A stretch of 9,727 bases of DNA from positions 1-9,727 of the forward strand of contig CAZNRY010000157.1 in assembly GCA_964575675.1 (NCBI GenBank). The letters run 5' to 3'. The notes beneath the pieces were generated by a model. It saw only the letters and a list, made by a program, of their open reading frames with translations, had not been told where the DNA came from and did no database searches. Source of the stretch: CAZNRY01 sp964575675. Its GTDB lineage: Bacteria; Eisenbacteria; RBG-16-71-46; CAIMUX01; VGJL01. Every line of letters begins with the position of its first letter. The stretch's first letter is position 1. Below are positions 1 to 5,840 of this stretch, piece by piece. A program made the translations under genes and the position numbers.

Positions 1-1
1 G

Positions 2-79
2 TTTCGGAGCGGCTACTCCACATCGGAGTTGATCCAGAACATCCGTAACCTCAAGGGAGACAATCAACTTTCGGCTTGA
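2..79 (+). CDS. C-terminal fragment of a possible nucleotidyltransferase (5' end outside window)
   Basis: An open frame enters from the left edge and ends at TGA 77-79, leaving 25 codons that contain RSGYSTSELIQNIR. A short (I/Y)ST(T/S)-x-(I/L)I-x-x-I segment near the C-terminus is typical of cytidylyltransferase-like nucleotidyltransferases (the glycerol-3-phosphate cytidylyltransferase and heptose-phosphate adenylyltransferase type), where it follows the catalytic core and contacts the nucleotide. The HxGH catalytic motif would lie outside the window, so the family call is an inference from one motif. The other two forward frames give no better candidate (frame 1 stops at 46-48). It may share a transcript with the downstream genes, because no terminator follows it. 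Confidence 0.5.
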   Translation, partial: FRSGYSTSELIQNIRNLKGDNQLSA

Positions 80-105
80 CATCCCCTTCCCCCTCCCCCT
101 ACCGT
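76..105 (+). promoter_or_regulatory. candidate sigma70-type promoter overlapping the stop of the upstream gene
   Basis: TTGACA at 76-81 is a perfect -35 consensus. An 18-base spacer leads to TACCGT at 100-105, which matches the -10 consensus at its first, second and last positions. The match is imperfect, the spacer is almost all pyrimidine, and the -35 overlaps the end of the upstream reading frame. If used, transcription would begin near 112, leaving about 60 bases of leader before the ATG at 172. It is the only promoter-like site in the longest non-coding gap of the window, which is why I list it. Readthrough from upstream is an equally reasonable source of the transcript. Confidence 0.3.
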
Positions 106-165
106 TCAGGGGTAATGCTGCCCAGGGGGGTGGGGGATGGTTCCCGGATTCCTGGGGCGGGGAGG
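87..165 (+). promoter_or_regulatory. C-tract/G-tract leader with competing hairpins around the RBS
   Basis: Within the non-coding gap 80-171, the pyrimidine tract 87-100 can pair with the G-tract 124-137 over 14 positions (11 Watson-Crick, 2 G-U, 1 mismatch; 23-base loop). The same C-tract, bases 92-98 (CCTCCCC), is the perfect complement of GGGGAGG at 159-165, the ribosome binding site of the next gene. A third small stem pairs 96-100 with 108-112. The C-tract could therefore hide the binding site unless it is held by the G-tract, which is the logic of an RNA switch. It could also be chance in a low-complexity sequence. It works as RNA only if transcription starts upstream of about 87. Confidence 0.35.
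159..165 (+). promoter_or_regulatory. ribosome binding site fixing the start of the COG2403 gene
   Basis: GGGGAGG lies six bases before ATG 172. It decides against the longer reading from TTG 76, which would add a 32-residue Ser/Pro/Gly-rich lead ahead of the conserved beta-strand VVILGAGG and has no such site. Confidence 0.75.
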
Positions 166-171
166 TTTCGG

Positions 172-1503
172 ATGGCAGCGCGTGCTCGAAAGAGGGTGGT
201 GATCCTGGGCGCCGGCGGCAGGGATTTCCACAACTTCAACGTTCAGTTCCGCGGCCGGCAGGACATCGAGGTGGTCGCCTTCACGGCCACCCAGATCCCT
301 GGGATCGACGACCGGACCTACCCGGCCTCTCTGGCCGGGCCCTTGTATCCCAAGGGGATTCCTATCGTACCCGAAGAAACGCTGCCCCAACTCGTCCGCG
401 ATCACGGCATCGAAGAGGTCATCCTCGCCTACAGCGACCTGTCGCACGAGCAGGTGATGACGATCGCCTCCCGGGTTCTCGCCCTCGGGCCCGATTTTGG
501 TCTCATGGGACCGAACACGACCCAGGTCGCCTCGGCGAAGCCCGTGATCTCCATCCTCGCCGCCCGGACGGGCTGCGGGAAGAGCCAGACCACCCGGAAG
601 GTGTGCGCGACCTTGCGGGCGATGGGCAAGCGCGTCGTGGCGATCCGCCACCCGATGCCCTATGGAGACCTCGTCAAGCAAGGGGTGCAGCGCTTCGAGA
701 CGCTCGATGACCTGAAGCGGCACAAGTGCACGATCGAGGAGATGGAGGAGTACGAGCCCCACATCGCCGCCGGGACAGTGGTGTTCGCCGGCGTCGATTA
801 CGAGAAGATCATGAAAGAGGCCGAGAAGGAGGCCGACGTCCTGATCTGGGACGGCGGCAACAACGACATGTCCTTCTACAAGTCCGATCTCCAGATCGTC
901 GTGGTCGATCCCCTCCGTCCAGGGCACGAGACCCGATTCTACCCGGGGCACACGAACCTACTTTCCGCCGACGTCGTCGTGATCAACAAGATCGAATCGG
1001 CATCACGCGAGGCGATCGACGCGGTCCGCAGCAATGTGCGGGACGCGAATCCGCGGGCCGTGCTGATCGACGCGGCGAGCCCGATCCAGGTCGAGGGGGG
1101 CGAGAAGATCCGCGGCCGGAGGGTCCTGGTCGTCGAGGATGGTCCGACCCTCACGCATGGGGGGATGAAGTTCGGGGCGGGCGTCGTCGCCGCGACCCGC
1201 TACGGCGCCTCCGAGATCATCGATCCTCGTCCGTTCCTGGTCGGGGACCTGAAGGAGACGTTCGCGAAGTATCCGGGGATCGGCGCCCTGCTCCCCGCGA
1301 TGGGCTACGGCGAGAAGCAGGTGGCCGACCTGGAGGCGACGATCAACCAGACGGACTGCGATCTCGTCGTGATCGGCACCCCGATCGACATTCGCCGGAT
1401 CCTGAAACTGAACAAGCCGTCGGTTCGGGTCACCTACGAGCTGCAAGAAATCGGTAGGCCCAACCTTGAGGACGTGTTGAAGGAGTTCCTCGCGCGGCGG
1501 TAA
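172..1503 (+). CDS. COG2403 P-loop GTPase-like protein, cyclic 2,3-diphosphoglycerate synthetase family
   Basis: A 443-residue protein. The N-terminal part (about residues 1-125) is Rossmann-like: strand VVILGAGGRDFHNFNV, then a segment with AFTATQIPGIDDRTYP and GPLYPKGIPIVPE, ending at LMGPNTTQVASAKP. The second part is a P-loop NTPase: Walker A AARTGCGKS (131 to 138 carry the AxxxxGKS pattern), an acidic strand LIWDGGNND with Asp227 as a likely Walker B, and NKIE at 272-275, resembling the guanine-recognition NKxD. The family includes the archaeal enzyme that closes 2,3-diphosphoglycerate into its cyclic form using ATP. Bacterial members are usually named GTPase and their substrate is not established, so the enzyme name should not be taken literally. 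No signal peptide or membrane segment; cytoplasmic. It ends 32 bases before sucC and is probably co-transcribed with it. The family call is strong; the reaction is unknown. Confidence 0.85.
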   Translation: MAARARKRVVILGAGGRDFHNFNVQFRGRQDIEVVAFTATQIPGIDDRTYPASLAGPLYPKGIPIVPEETLPQLVRDHGIEEVILAYSDLSHEQVMTIASRVLALGPDFGLMGPNTTQVASAKPVISILAARTGCGKSQTTRKVCATLRAMGKRVVAIRHPMPYGDLVKQGVQRFETLDDLKRHKCTIEEMEEYEPHIAAGTVVFAGVDYEKIMKEAEKEADVLIWDGGNNDMSFYKSDLQIVVVDPLRPGHETRFYPGHTNLLSADVVVINKIESASREAIDAVRSNVRDANPRAVLIDAASPIQVEGGEKIRGRRVLVVEDGPTLTHGGMKFGAGVVAATRYGASEIIDPRPFLVGDLKETFAKYPGIGALLPAMGYGEKQVADLEATINQTDCDLVVIGTPIDIRRILKLNKPSVRVTYELQEIGRPNLEDVLKEFLARR

Positions 1504-1535
1504 GCCGTAGCAAAGGTGGGGAGGGGAGGAGGAGC

Positions 1536-2672
1536 ATGAACATCCACGAGTATCAGGCGAAGGAGATCTTCCGCGCAGCGGGGATCCCGGTCCCGGAGGG
1601 GGAGGTCGCGACCACCCCTGCGGAGGCGCGCGCGATCGCGGAGCGCTACGGCGTGCGCGTCGTTGTGAAGGCCCAGGTCCATGCCGGCGGGCGCGGAAAG
1701 GCCGGAGGGATCAAGCTGGCCGCCGATGCGGCCGAGGCCGAGGAGATGGCGAAGAAGATCCTCGGCATGGAGATCAAGGGATTGACGGTCCGAAAGGTCC
1801 TGGTCACGCCGGCCTCCGACATCTCCCACGAGTACTACCTCGGGATCGTGCTCGATCGCGCCGCCGGGAAGCCTCTCGTGATGGTCTCCCGCGATGGTGG
1901 CATCGACATCGAGGAGGTCGCGAGAACGAACCCCGGGGCGCTCGTGAAGGAGCACTTCGATACCGAGCCCGGCCTCCGCGCCTTCCAGGCGCGCCAGCTC
2001 GCTTTCGCCATCGAACCCGAACCCGCCCTCGCGCGCCAGATCGCGGACATTCTGATGAAGCTCGCGAAGTGCTTCGTGGAGGTCGACTCCTCGTTGGCGG
2101 AGATCAATCCCCTGATCCGAACCCCGGAAGGGAAGATCCTGGCGCTCGACGCGAAGGTGAACCTCGATGACAACGGTCTATCGCTCCATCCCGGGCTCGA
2201 GGCCTTGCGCGATCACACCGCGGAAACGCCGAACGAGGCCGCCGCGCGGGAGATCGGGCTGTCCTACATCAAGCTCGACGGCTCGATTGGATGCGTGGTG
2301 AATGGCGCCGGCCTAGCGATGGCCACGATGGACCTCGTCAAGCACTTCGGCGGCAGTCCGGCCAACTTCCTCGACATCGGCGGTTCGTCGAGCCCGGACA
2401 AAGTGATCACAGCGATCCGGATCATCACGGAAGATCCGCTCGTCAAGGTGATCCTCTTCAACATCTTCGGAGGCATCACCCGCTGCGACGACGTCGCGAG
2501 CGGCCTTGTGCGCGCCCTGGAGGCTACGAAGGTGAAGCTTCCGATCGTCGTCCGGCTCACGGGAACGAACGAGGAGAAGGCGCGGGAGATCCTTCGGTCG
2601 GTCCAGGGGGTGACCCCGGCGGCGACGATGGACGAGGCGGTTCAGCGGGCCGTGGAACTGGCCAAGGCATAA
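1536..2672 (+). CDS. sucC: succinyl-CoA synthetase (ADP-forming), beta subunit
   Basis: A 378-residue protein, close to the usual 385-390, beginning with the canonical MNIHEYQAKEIFRAAGIPVP. The N-terminal ATP-grasp domain shows KAQVHAGGRGKAGGIK (Lys45 onward), the nucleotide-binding signature. Mg2+ ligands are visible as Asn191 in AEINPL and Asp205 in ALDAKVN, 14 residues apart as in the E. coli enzyme (Asn199/Asp213). The C-terminal CoA-ligase domain carries NGAGLAMATMD, FLDIGGSSSPDKV, FNIFGGITRCDDVA and RLTGTNEEKA. With SucD it interconverts succinyl-CoA, phosphate and NDP with succinate, CoA and NTP in the TCA cycle. Whether ADP or GDP is preferred cannot be read reliably here. A purine-rich ribosome binding site (GGAGGAGG) sits just before the ATG. 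sucD follows after 16 bases. Confidence 0.97.
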   Translation: MNIHEYQAKEIFRAAGIPVPEGEVATTPAEARAIAERYGVRVVVKAQVHAGGRGKAGGIKLAADAAEAEEMAKKILGMEIKGLTVRKVLVTPASDISHEYYLGIVLDRAAGKPLVMVSRDGGIDIEEVARTNPGALVKEHFDTEPGLRAFQARQLAFAIEPEPALARQIADILMKLAKCFVEVDSSLAEINPLIRTPEGKILALDAKVNLDDNGLSLHPGLEALRDHTAETPNEAAAREIGLSYIKLDGSIGCVVNGAGLAMATMDLVKHFGGSPANFLDIGGSSSPDKVITAIRIITEDPLVKVILFNIFGGITRCDDVASGLVRALEATKVKLPIVVRLTGTNEEKAREILRSVQGVTPAATMDEAVQRAVELAKA

Positions 2673-2688
2673 GGGGGAGGAGGGGAGG

Positions 2689-3561
2689 ATGAGCATCCTG
2701 ATTGATGAAAAGACCCGCGTCGTCGTCCAGGGCATCACCGGACGGGACGGGGCGTTCCACGCGCGCGCGATGAAGGCCTACGGGACGAAGGTGGTGGCGG
2801 GGATGACGCCGGGCAAGGCCGGGGAGCGCGTGGACGACATTCCCGTCTTCAACACCGTCTCGGATGCGGTGAAAGAGACCGGCGCCGATTGCTCGGTCAT
2901 CTACGTGCCACCCGCAGCCGCGCCCGATGCAATTCTGGAATCGGCCTATGCGGGGATCCGTCTGGTCGTGGCGATCACCGAGGGAATCCCGACCCTCCAG
3001 ATGGTAAGCGTTTTCCAGACTCTCGGGCGGCTCGGAACCCGTCTTGTCGGCCCGAACTGCCCGGGCGTGATCTCCCCGGGAAAGAGCAAGGTCGGAATCA
3101 TGCCCGGGGAAATCCACAAGCAAGGACCGGTCGGGATCGTCTCGCGCAGCGGAACCTTGACCTACGAGATGGTCCATCAGCTCACCAGGAATGGAATCGG
3201 CCAGTCGACCTGCATCGGGATCGGTGGCGACCCGATCATCGGAACGAACTTCATCGACTGCCTATCGATGTTTGAGAGCGACCCGGAGACGAAGGCGGTC
3301 GTGCTGATCGGCGAGATCGGTGGAACGGCGGAAGAGGAAGCGGCTCGGTTCATCTCGACGAAGATGACGAAGCCGGTCATCGGCTTCATCGCCGGGCAGA
3401 CCGCGCCCCCGGGGAAGCGGATGGGGCATGCAGGGGCGATCATCTCCGGCGGCAGTGGGCTGGCGGCGGACAAGATCAAGGCCCTCGAGGACGTTGGGAT
3501 CCCGGTCGCCCGGATTCCATCCGAGGTCGGTCCGCTGATGAAGAAGGCGCTCGGACTCTAG
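2689..3561 (+). CDS. sucD: succinyl-CoA synthetase, alpha subunit
   Basis: A 290-residue protein, one longer than E. coli SucD (289). The N-terminal CoA-binding Rossmann domain has VVVQGITGRDGAFHARAMKA and AGMTPGKAGE. The middle has YVPPAAAPDAI and LVGPNCPGVISPGKSKVGIM. The C-terminal ligase domain has SRSGTLTYE, GIGGDPIIGTNF, LIGEIGGTAEEEAA and GKRMGHAGAIISGGSG, with His247 as the phosphorylated catalytic histidine (His246 in E. coli). This subunit carries the phosphohistidine and binds CoA, while SucC binds the nucleotide. GGGGAGG directly precedes the ATG. It stands between sucC and ndk with short gaps (16 and 22 bases), consistent with one operon. All key residues are intact. Confidence 0.97.
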   Translation: MSILIDEKTRVVVQGITGRDGAFHARAMKAYGTKVVAGMTPGKAGERVDDIPVFNTVSDAVKETGADCSVIYVPPAAAPDAILESAYAGIRLVVAITEGIPTLQMVSVFQTLGRLGTRLVGPNCPGVISPGKSKVGIMPGEIHKQGPVGIVSRSGTLTYEMVHQLTRNGIGQSTCIGIGGDPIIGTNFIDCLSMFESDPETKAVVLIGEIGGTAEEEAARFISTKMTKPVIGFIAGQTAPPGKRMGHAGAIISGGSGLAADKIKALEDVGIPVARIPSEVGPLMKKALGL

Positions 3562-3583
3562 AATCCAGCGGGAGGTACGAGGC

Positions 3584-3997
3584 GTGCAACAGACGCTCAT
3601 GATGATCAAACCGGATGCGGTGCGGCGCAATCTGATCGGCCAGATCCTCGCCCGGATCGAGGGGGCGGGACTCACGGTTCGCCGGATGCGGATAGTGCAC
3701 TTGACCCCGGCCGAGGCGCGGGCGTTCTACCGCGTCCATGAAGGGAAACCGTTCCTGGACAACCTGGTCGCATTCATGGCGAGCGGGCCGATCGTCGTGG
3801 CGGTTCTCGAGGCGGAGGACGCAATCGCAAGGCTGGCCGCGATCGTGGGCCCAACCGATCCCGCCAAGGCGCCTCCCGGAACGATCAGACGGGATTTCGG
3901 CCTCGATCTCGAGAAGAACTCCATTCATCGCTCGGACGCGGTCGAGACAGCGGCCTCCGAGATCGAGTTCTTCGGGCTGAGTCTGTCCCTGCGATAG
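3584..3997 (+). CDS. ndk: nucleoside diphosphate kinase
   Basis: A 137-residue protein (the family is usually 135-150) that moves the gamma-phosphate between nucleoside triphosphates and diphosphates through a phosphohistidine. Seen in order: QTLMMIKPDAVRR, YRVHEGKPF, FMASGPIVVAVLEAEDAI, GPTDPAKAPPGTIRRDFG and the active-site segment NSIHRSDAVETA with His115. The usual signature is N-x-x-H-[GA]-S-D-[SA]. Here the residue after His is Arg116, a less common variant, while Ser117 and Asp118 are kept. The start is GTG 3584, eight bases after GGAGG (3571-3575); no in-frame ATG gives the full beta-strand TLMMIKP. It lies right after sucD, so the NTP made by succinyl-CoA synthetase and its redistribution are genetically linked. 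Confidence 0.95.
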   Translation: MQQTLMMIKPDAVRRNLIGQILARIEGAGLTVRRMRIVHLTPAEARAFYRVHEGKPFLDNLVAFMASGPIVVAVLEAEDAIARLAAIVGPTDPAKAPPGTIRRDFGLDLEKNSIHRSDAVETAASEIEFFGLSLSLR

Positions 3998-4007
3998 GAT
4001 CGCGCCC

Positions 4008-4580
4008 GTGCGTCACCCGGCGCAGCCGTTTCTGGTCGCCCTGGCGATCCTCGAGGAAGGGGCGAATCGAATCCGCCTCGAGGGGAGCGTCGAGGATGCG
4101 GGGATCGCTCCGGCCGAGATCGAGGGGCCGATCGTGCTGGAGGGGGTCTTCTATCGGGCCGAGGGCTGGGTGGAAGTGCAGGCCCGCGTACTTGCAGTCG
4201 CCTTGCAGGTTTGCGACCGCTGTGTCGCCCCCGTGCGACAGCCGATCGACGCCGCGATGAGGCTGCTGTGCGAAAAGAGGGGGGAGAGGGACCGCCGGTC
4301 GGATGCAGAGAGTCGTGCAGAAGACAGCGGCCTATTGTACCATGACGGTCGGATCTTGGATTTGCGGGAGGAGATTCGAGAGGCGGTTCTTCTCGAGGTG
4401 CCTTGGCATCCCCTCTGCAGTTCCAATTGCCGGGGGCTCTGTCCCCGTTGTGGAACAAACTGGAACGAAGGGGACTGCGGTTGCCCGCCCCGGCGCGGAG
4501 CAGCTCCCTGGGGATCGCTAGGTCGGATGGTCGGGGGGGCGGAACCGTTTCCCCCGGACACATCGCGCGGGAAGGAGTAG
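4008..4580 (+). CDS. yceD: YceD/DUF177 family protein with zinc-ribbon-like cysteines
   Basis: A 190-residue protein of the DUF177 family, almost always encoded just before rpmF and linked genetically to ribosome (23S rRNA/L32) maturation. Features: a central CDRC pair (Cys69, Cys72) in LQVCDRCVAPV, and a C-terminal cluster Cys137, Cys141, Cys145, Cys148, Cys157, Cys159 in the pattern LCSSNCRGLCPRCG-x7-CGC, likely a metal site. The acidic strand REEIREAVLLEVPWHPLC before the cluster is typical. After the last cysteine it runs on about 31 residues rich in Gly, Pro and Arg, where many relatives carry a DPR-x-x-x-L helix. The start is GTG 4008 with a weak AGGAT site overlapping the ndk stop. The exact molecular role is not established for this protein. 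Confidence 0.88.
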   Translation: MRHPAQPFLVALAILEEGANRIRLEGSVEDAGIAPAEIEGPIVLEGVFYRAEGWVEVQARVLAVALQVCDRCVAPVRQPIDAAMRLLCEKRGERDRRSDAESRAEDSGLLYHDGRILDLREEIREAVLLEVPWHPLCSSNCRGLCPRCGTNWNEGDCGCPPRRGAAPWGSLGRMVGGAEPFPPDTSRGKE

Positions 4581-4586
4581 TCGAGA

Positions 4587-4763
4587 ATGGCTCTGCCGAA
4601 GAGAAGGCACTCGAGGACCCGAAGGGACAAGCGTCGGGCCAATTGGAAGATGACCGCACCGTCGATCAACAAGTGCCCCCACTGCGGGATGGCTCGGCGC
4701 CCGCATCGGATTTGCCCCAATCCGGAATGCGGCTTCTACCGGAACGAGAAGGTCCTTGGGTAG
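4587..4763 (+). CDS. rpmF: 50S ribosomal protein L32 (zinc-ribbon form)
   Basis: A short 58-codon gene, easily missed. It begins MALPKRRHSRTRRDKRRANW, the basic N-terminal tail of L32 that threads into the large ribosomal subunit. Four cysteines, Cys30 and Cys33 in CPHC and Cys43 and Cys48 in CPNPEC, form the zinc-binding ribbon of the metal-containing (C+) type of L32. The C-terminus FYRNEKVLG is typical (GFYxGR-like in relatives). AAGGAG at 4572-4577 overlaps the end of yceD, nine bases before the ATG, so translation of the two may be coupled. It stands between yceD and plsX, the conserved arrangement in many bacteria. Confidence 0.97.
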   Translation: MALPKRRHSRTRRDKRRANWKMTAPSINKCPHCGMARRPHRICPNPECGFYRNEKVLG

Positions 4764-4787
4764 CGGATCCCCCGCGGTGATCAAGTC

Positions 4788-5840
4788 TTGAGCCTGCGCC
4801 CGGTGCCCGAGAGAATCTGCGTCGGCGTTGATGCCATGGGAGGCGACTCCGCCCCCTCCGTGGAGGTTCACGGGGCGCTGCTCGCGGCCAAGGAATCGAA
4901 CGGCGAATTCGACGTACTTCTCGTCGGCGATGAGGAGCGGATATACCGGCACCTCGACCGCGCCGAAGCCGAAGGGCTCGGAATCCGCATCCAGCATTCG
5001 GCCGATCGAATTTCGATGGAAGAATCGGCGGCCTTCGCCTCCCGGCGCAAGCAGGACTCGAGCATCGTCGTCGCCGCACGGCTGCTGAAGGAGGGGCGGA
5101 TCGACGCCCTCGTGAGCGCGGGAAACACCGGCGCGGTGGTCAGCTCGATGCTTCTCACCCTGGGCCGGATCCCGGGGATCCAGCGGCCGGCGATCGGCGT
5201 CCTGATCCCGACGCCGACCGGGCACACGATCCTTCTCGACGTCGGCGCCAACTCGGACTGCAAGGCCATCCATCTTTATCAGTTCGCCCTGATGGGCAAG
5301 GTTTACGCCCAGACCGTCTATCACGTTGCCGAACCCAGGGTGGGCCTTCTGAACATCGGCGAGGAACACTCGAAGGGAACCGAAGCCTCGGTCCAGGCCC
5401 ACAAGCTCCTGAGCGAATCCCGCCCGCACATCAATTTCATCGGCAACGTGGAAGGACGCGACGTGCTGAAAGGGACGGCAGATGTTGTCGTCTGTGACGG
5501 CTTCACGGGGAACGTGATCTTGAAGTTCGCCGAGAGCGTCGTCGGAATGCTGATGCAGACCGTCCGCCGGGAAATGGAAAAGAACCTGAAATTCCGGGTC
5601 GGCGCGATGCTCTTGAAGCCGGTCTTCAAGCGCCTGCGCTCCCGGTTCAATTACGAGGAGTACGGCGGGGCGCCCTTGCTCGGCGCCGACGGAATCTGTG
5701 TGATCGGCCATGGCGCGTCATCCCCTCTGGCGATCAAGAACGCCATCAAAGTCGCCGCGGAATCCGCCAGAAGCCGCATCAACGACCGCATCAAAGAGGA
5801 GTTGGATCGTGAACAGGCCCAGCGCCAAATCCTCGGCTAG
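4788..5840 (+). CDS. plsX: phosphate acyltransferase (acyl-ACP:phosphate transacylase)
   Basis: A 350-residue protein (E. coli 356) that transfers an acyl chain from acyl-ACP to phosphate, giving acyl-phosphate for PlsY and phospholipid synthesis; a peripheral cytoplasmic enzyme. Motifs: VDAMGGDSAP (residues 14-23), SAGNTGA at 110-116, LLDVGANSDCK, LLNIGEEHSKGTE, FIGNVEGRDVLKG, CDGFTGNVILK (Asp237) and YGGAPLLGADGICVIGHGASS. The start is uncertain: TTG 4788 has a GGTGA site seven bases upstream and is preferred; GTG 4803 would shorten the protein by five residues but has no visible site. The end overlaps fabH by 32 bases. Confidence 0.95.
   Translation: MSLRPVPERICVGVDAMGGDSAPSVEVHGALLAAKESNGEFDVLLVGDEERIYRHLDRAEAEGLGIRIQHSADRISMEESAAFASRRKQDSSIVVAARLLKEGRIDALVSAGNTGAVVSSMLLTLGRIPGIQRPAIGVLIPTPTGHTILLDVGANSDCKAIHLYQFALMGKVYAQTVYHVAEPRVGLLNIGEEHSKGTEASVQAHKLLSESRPHINFIGNVEGRDVLKGTADVVVCDGFTGNVILKFAESVVGMLMQTVRREMEKNLKFRVGAMLLKPVFKRLRSRFNYEEYGGAPLLGADGICVIGHGASSPLAIKNAIKVAAESARSRINDRIKEELDREQAQRQILG
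5795..5801 (+). promoter_or_regulatory. ribosome binding site for fabH, inside plsX
   Basis: AGAGGAG sits seven bases before GTG 5809, within the plsX coding sequence. It sets the fabH start at 5809 rather than at the upstream in-frame ATG 5710, whose extra 33 residues (Arg/Ser/Pro-rich) read as an out-of-frame copy of plsX. Confidence 0.8.

Noticed and set aside
96..112. Small hairpin CCCCT/AGGGG as a terminator for the upstream gene
   Set aside because: Only five base pairs and no T-run follows; kept only as one of the competing folds of the leader.
76..171. TTG 76 as the start of the COG2403 protein
   Set aside because: It would translate the C/G-run leader into a Ser-Pro-Gly stretch; ATG 172 has GGGGAGG six bases upstream and begins right before the first conserved strand.
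106..951. Minus-strand open frame of 281 codons opposite the COG2403 gene
   Set aside because: Shadow of the + strand gene; no family motif and no binding site at its start.
726..1457. 243-codon open frame in another + frame inside the COG2403 gene
   Set aside because: Arg/Gly/Asp-rich out-of-frame reading of a conserved gene with no motif of its own.
4518..5711. Long minus-strand open frame (397 codons) opposite rpmF and plsX
   Set aside because: It is the mirror of plsX in a GC-rich sequence; it has low-complexity Arg/Asp/Gly/His-rich content, no recognisable motif, and plsX on the other strand is intact.
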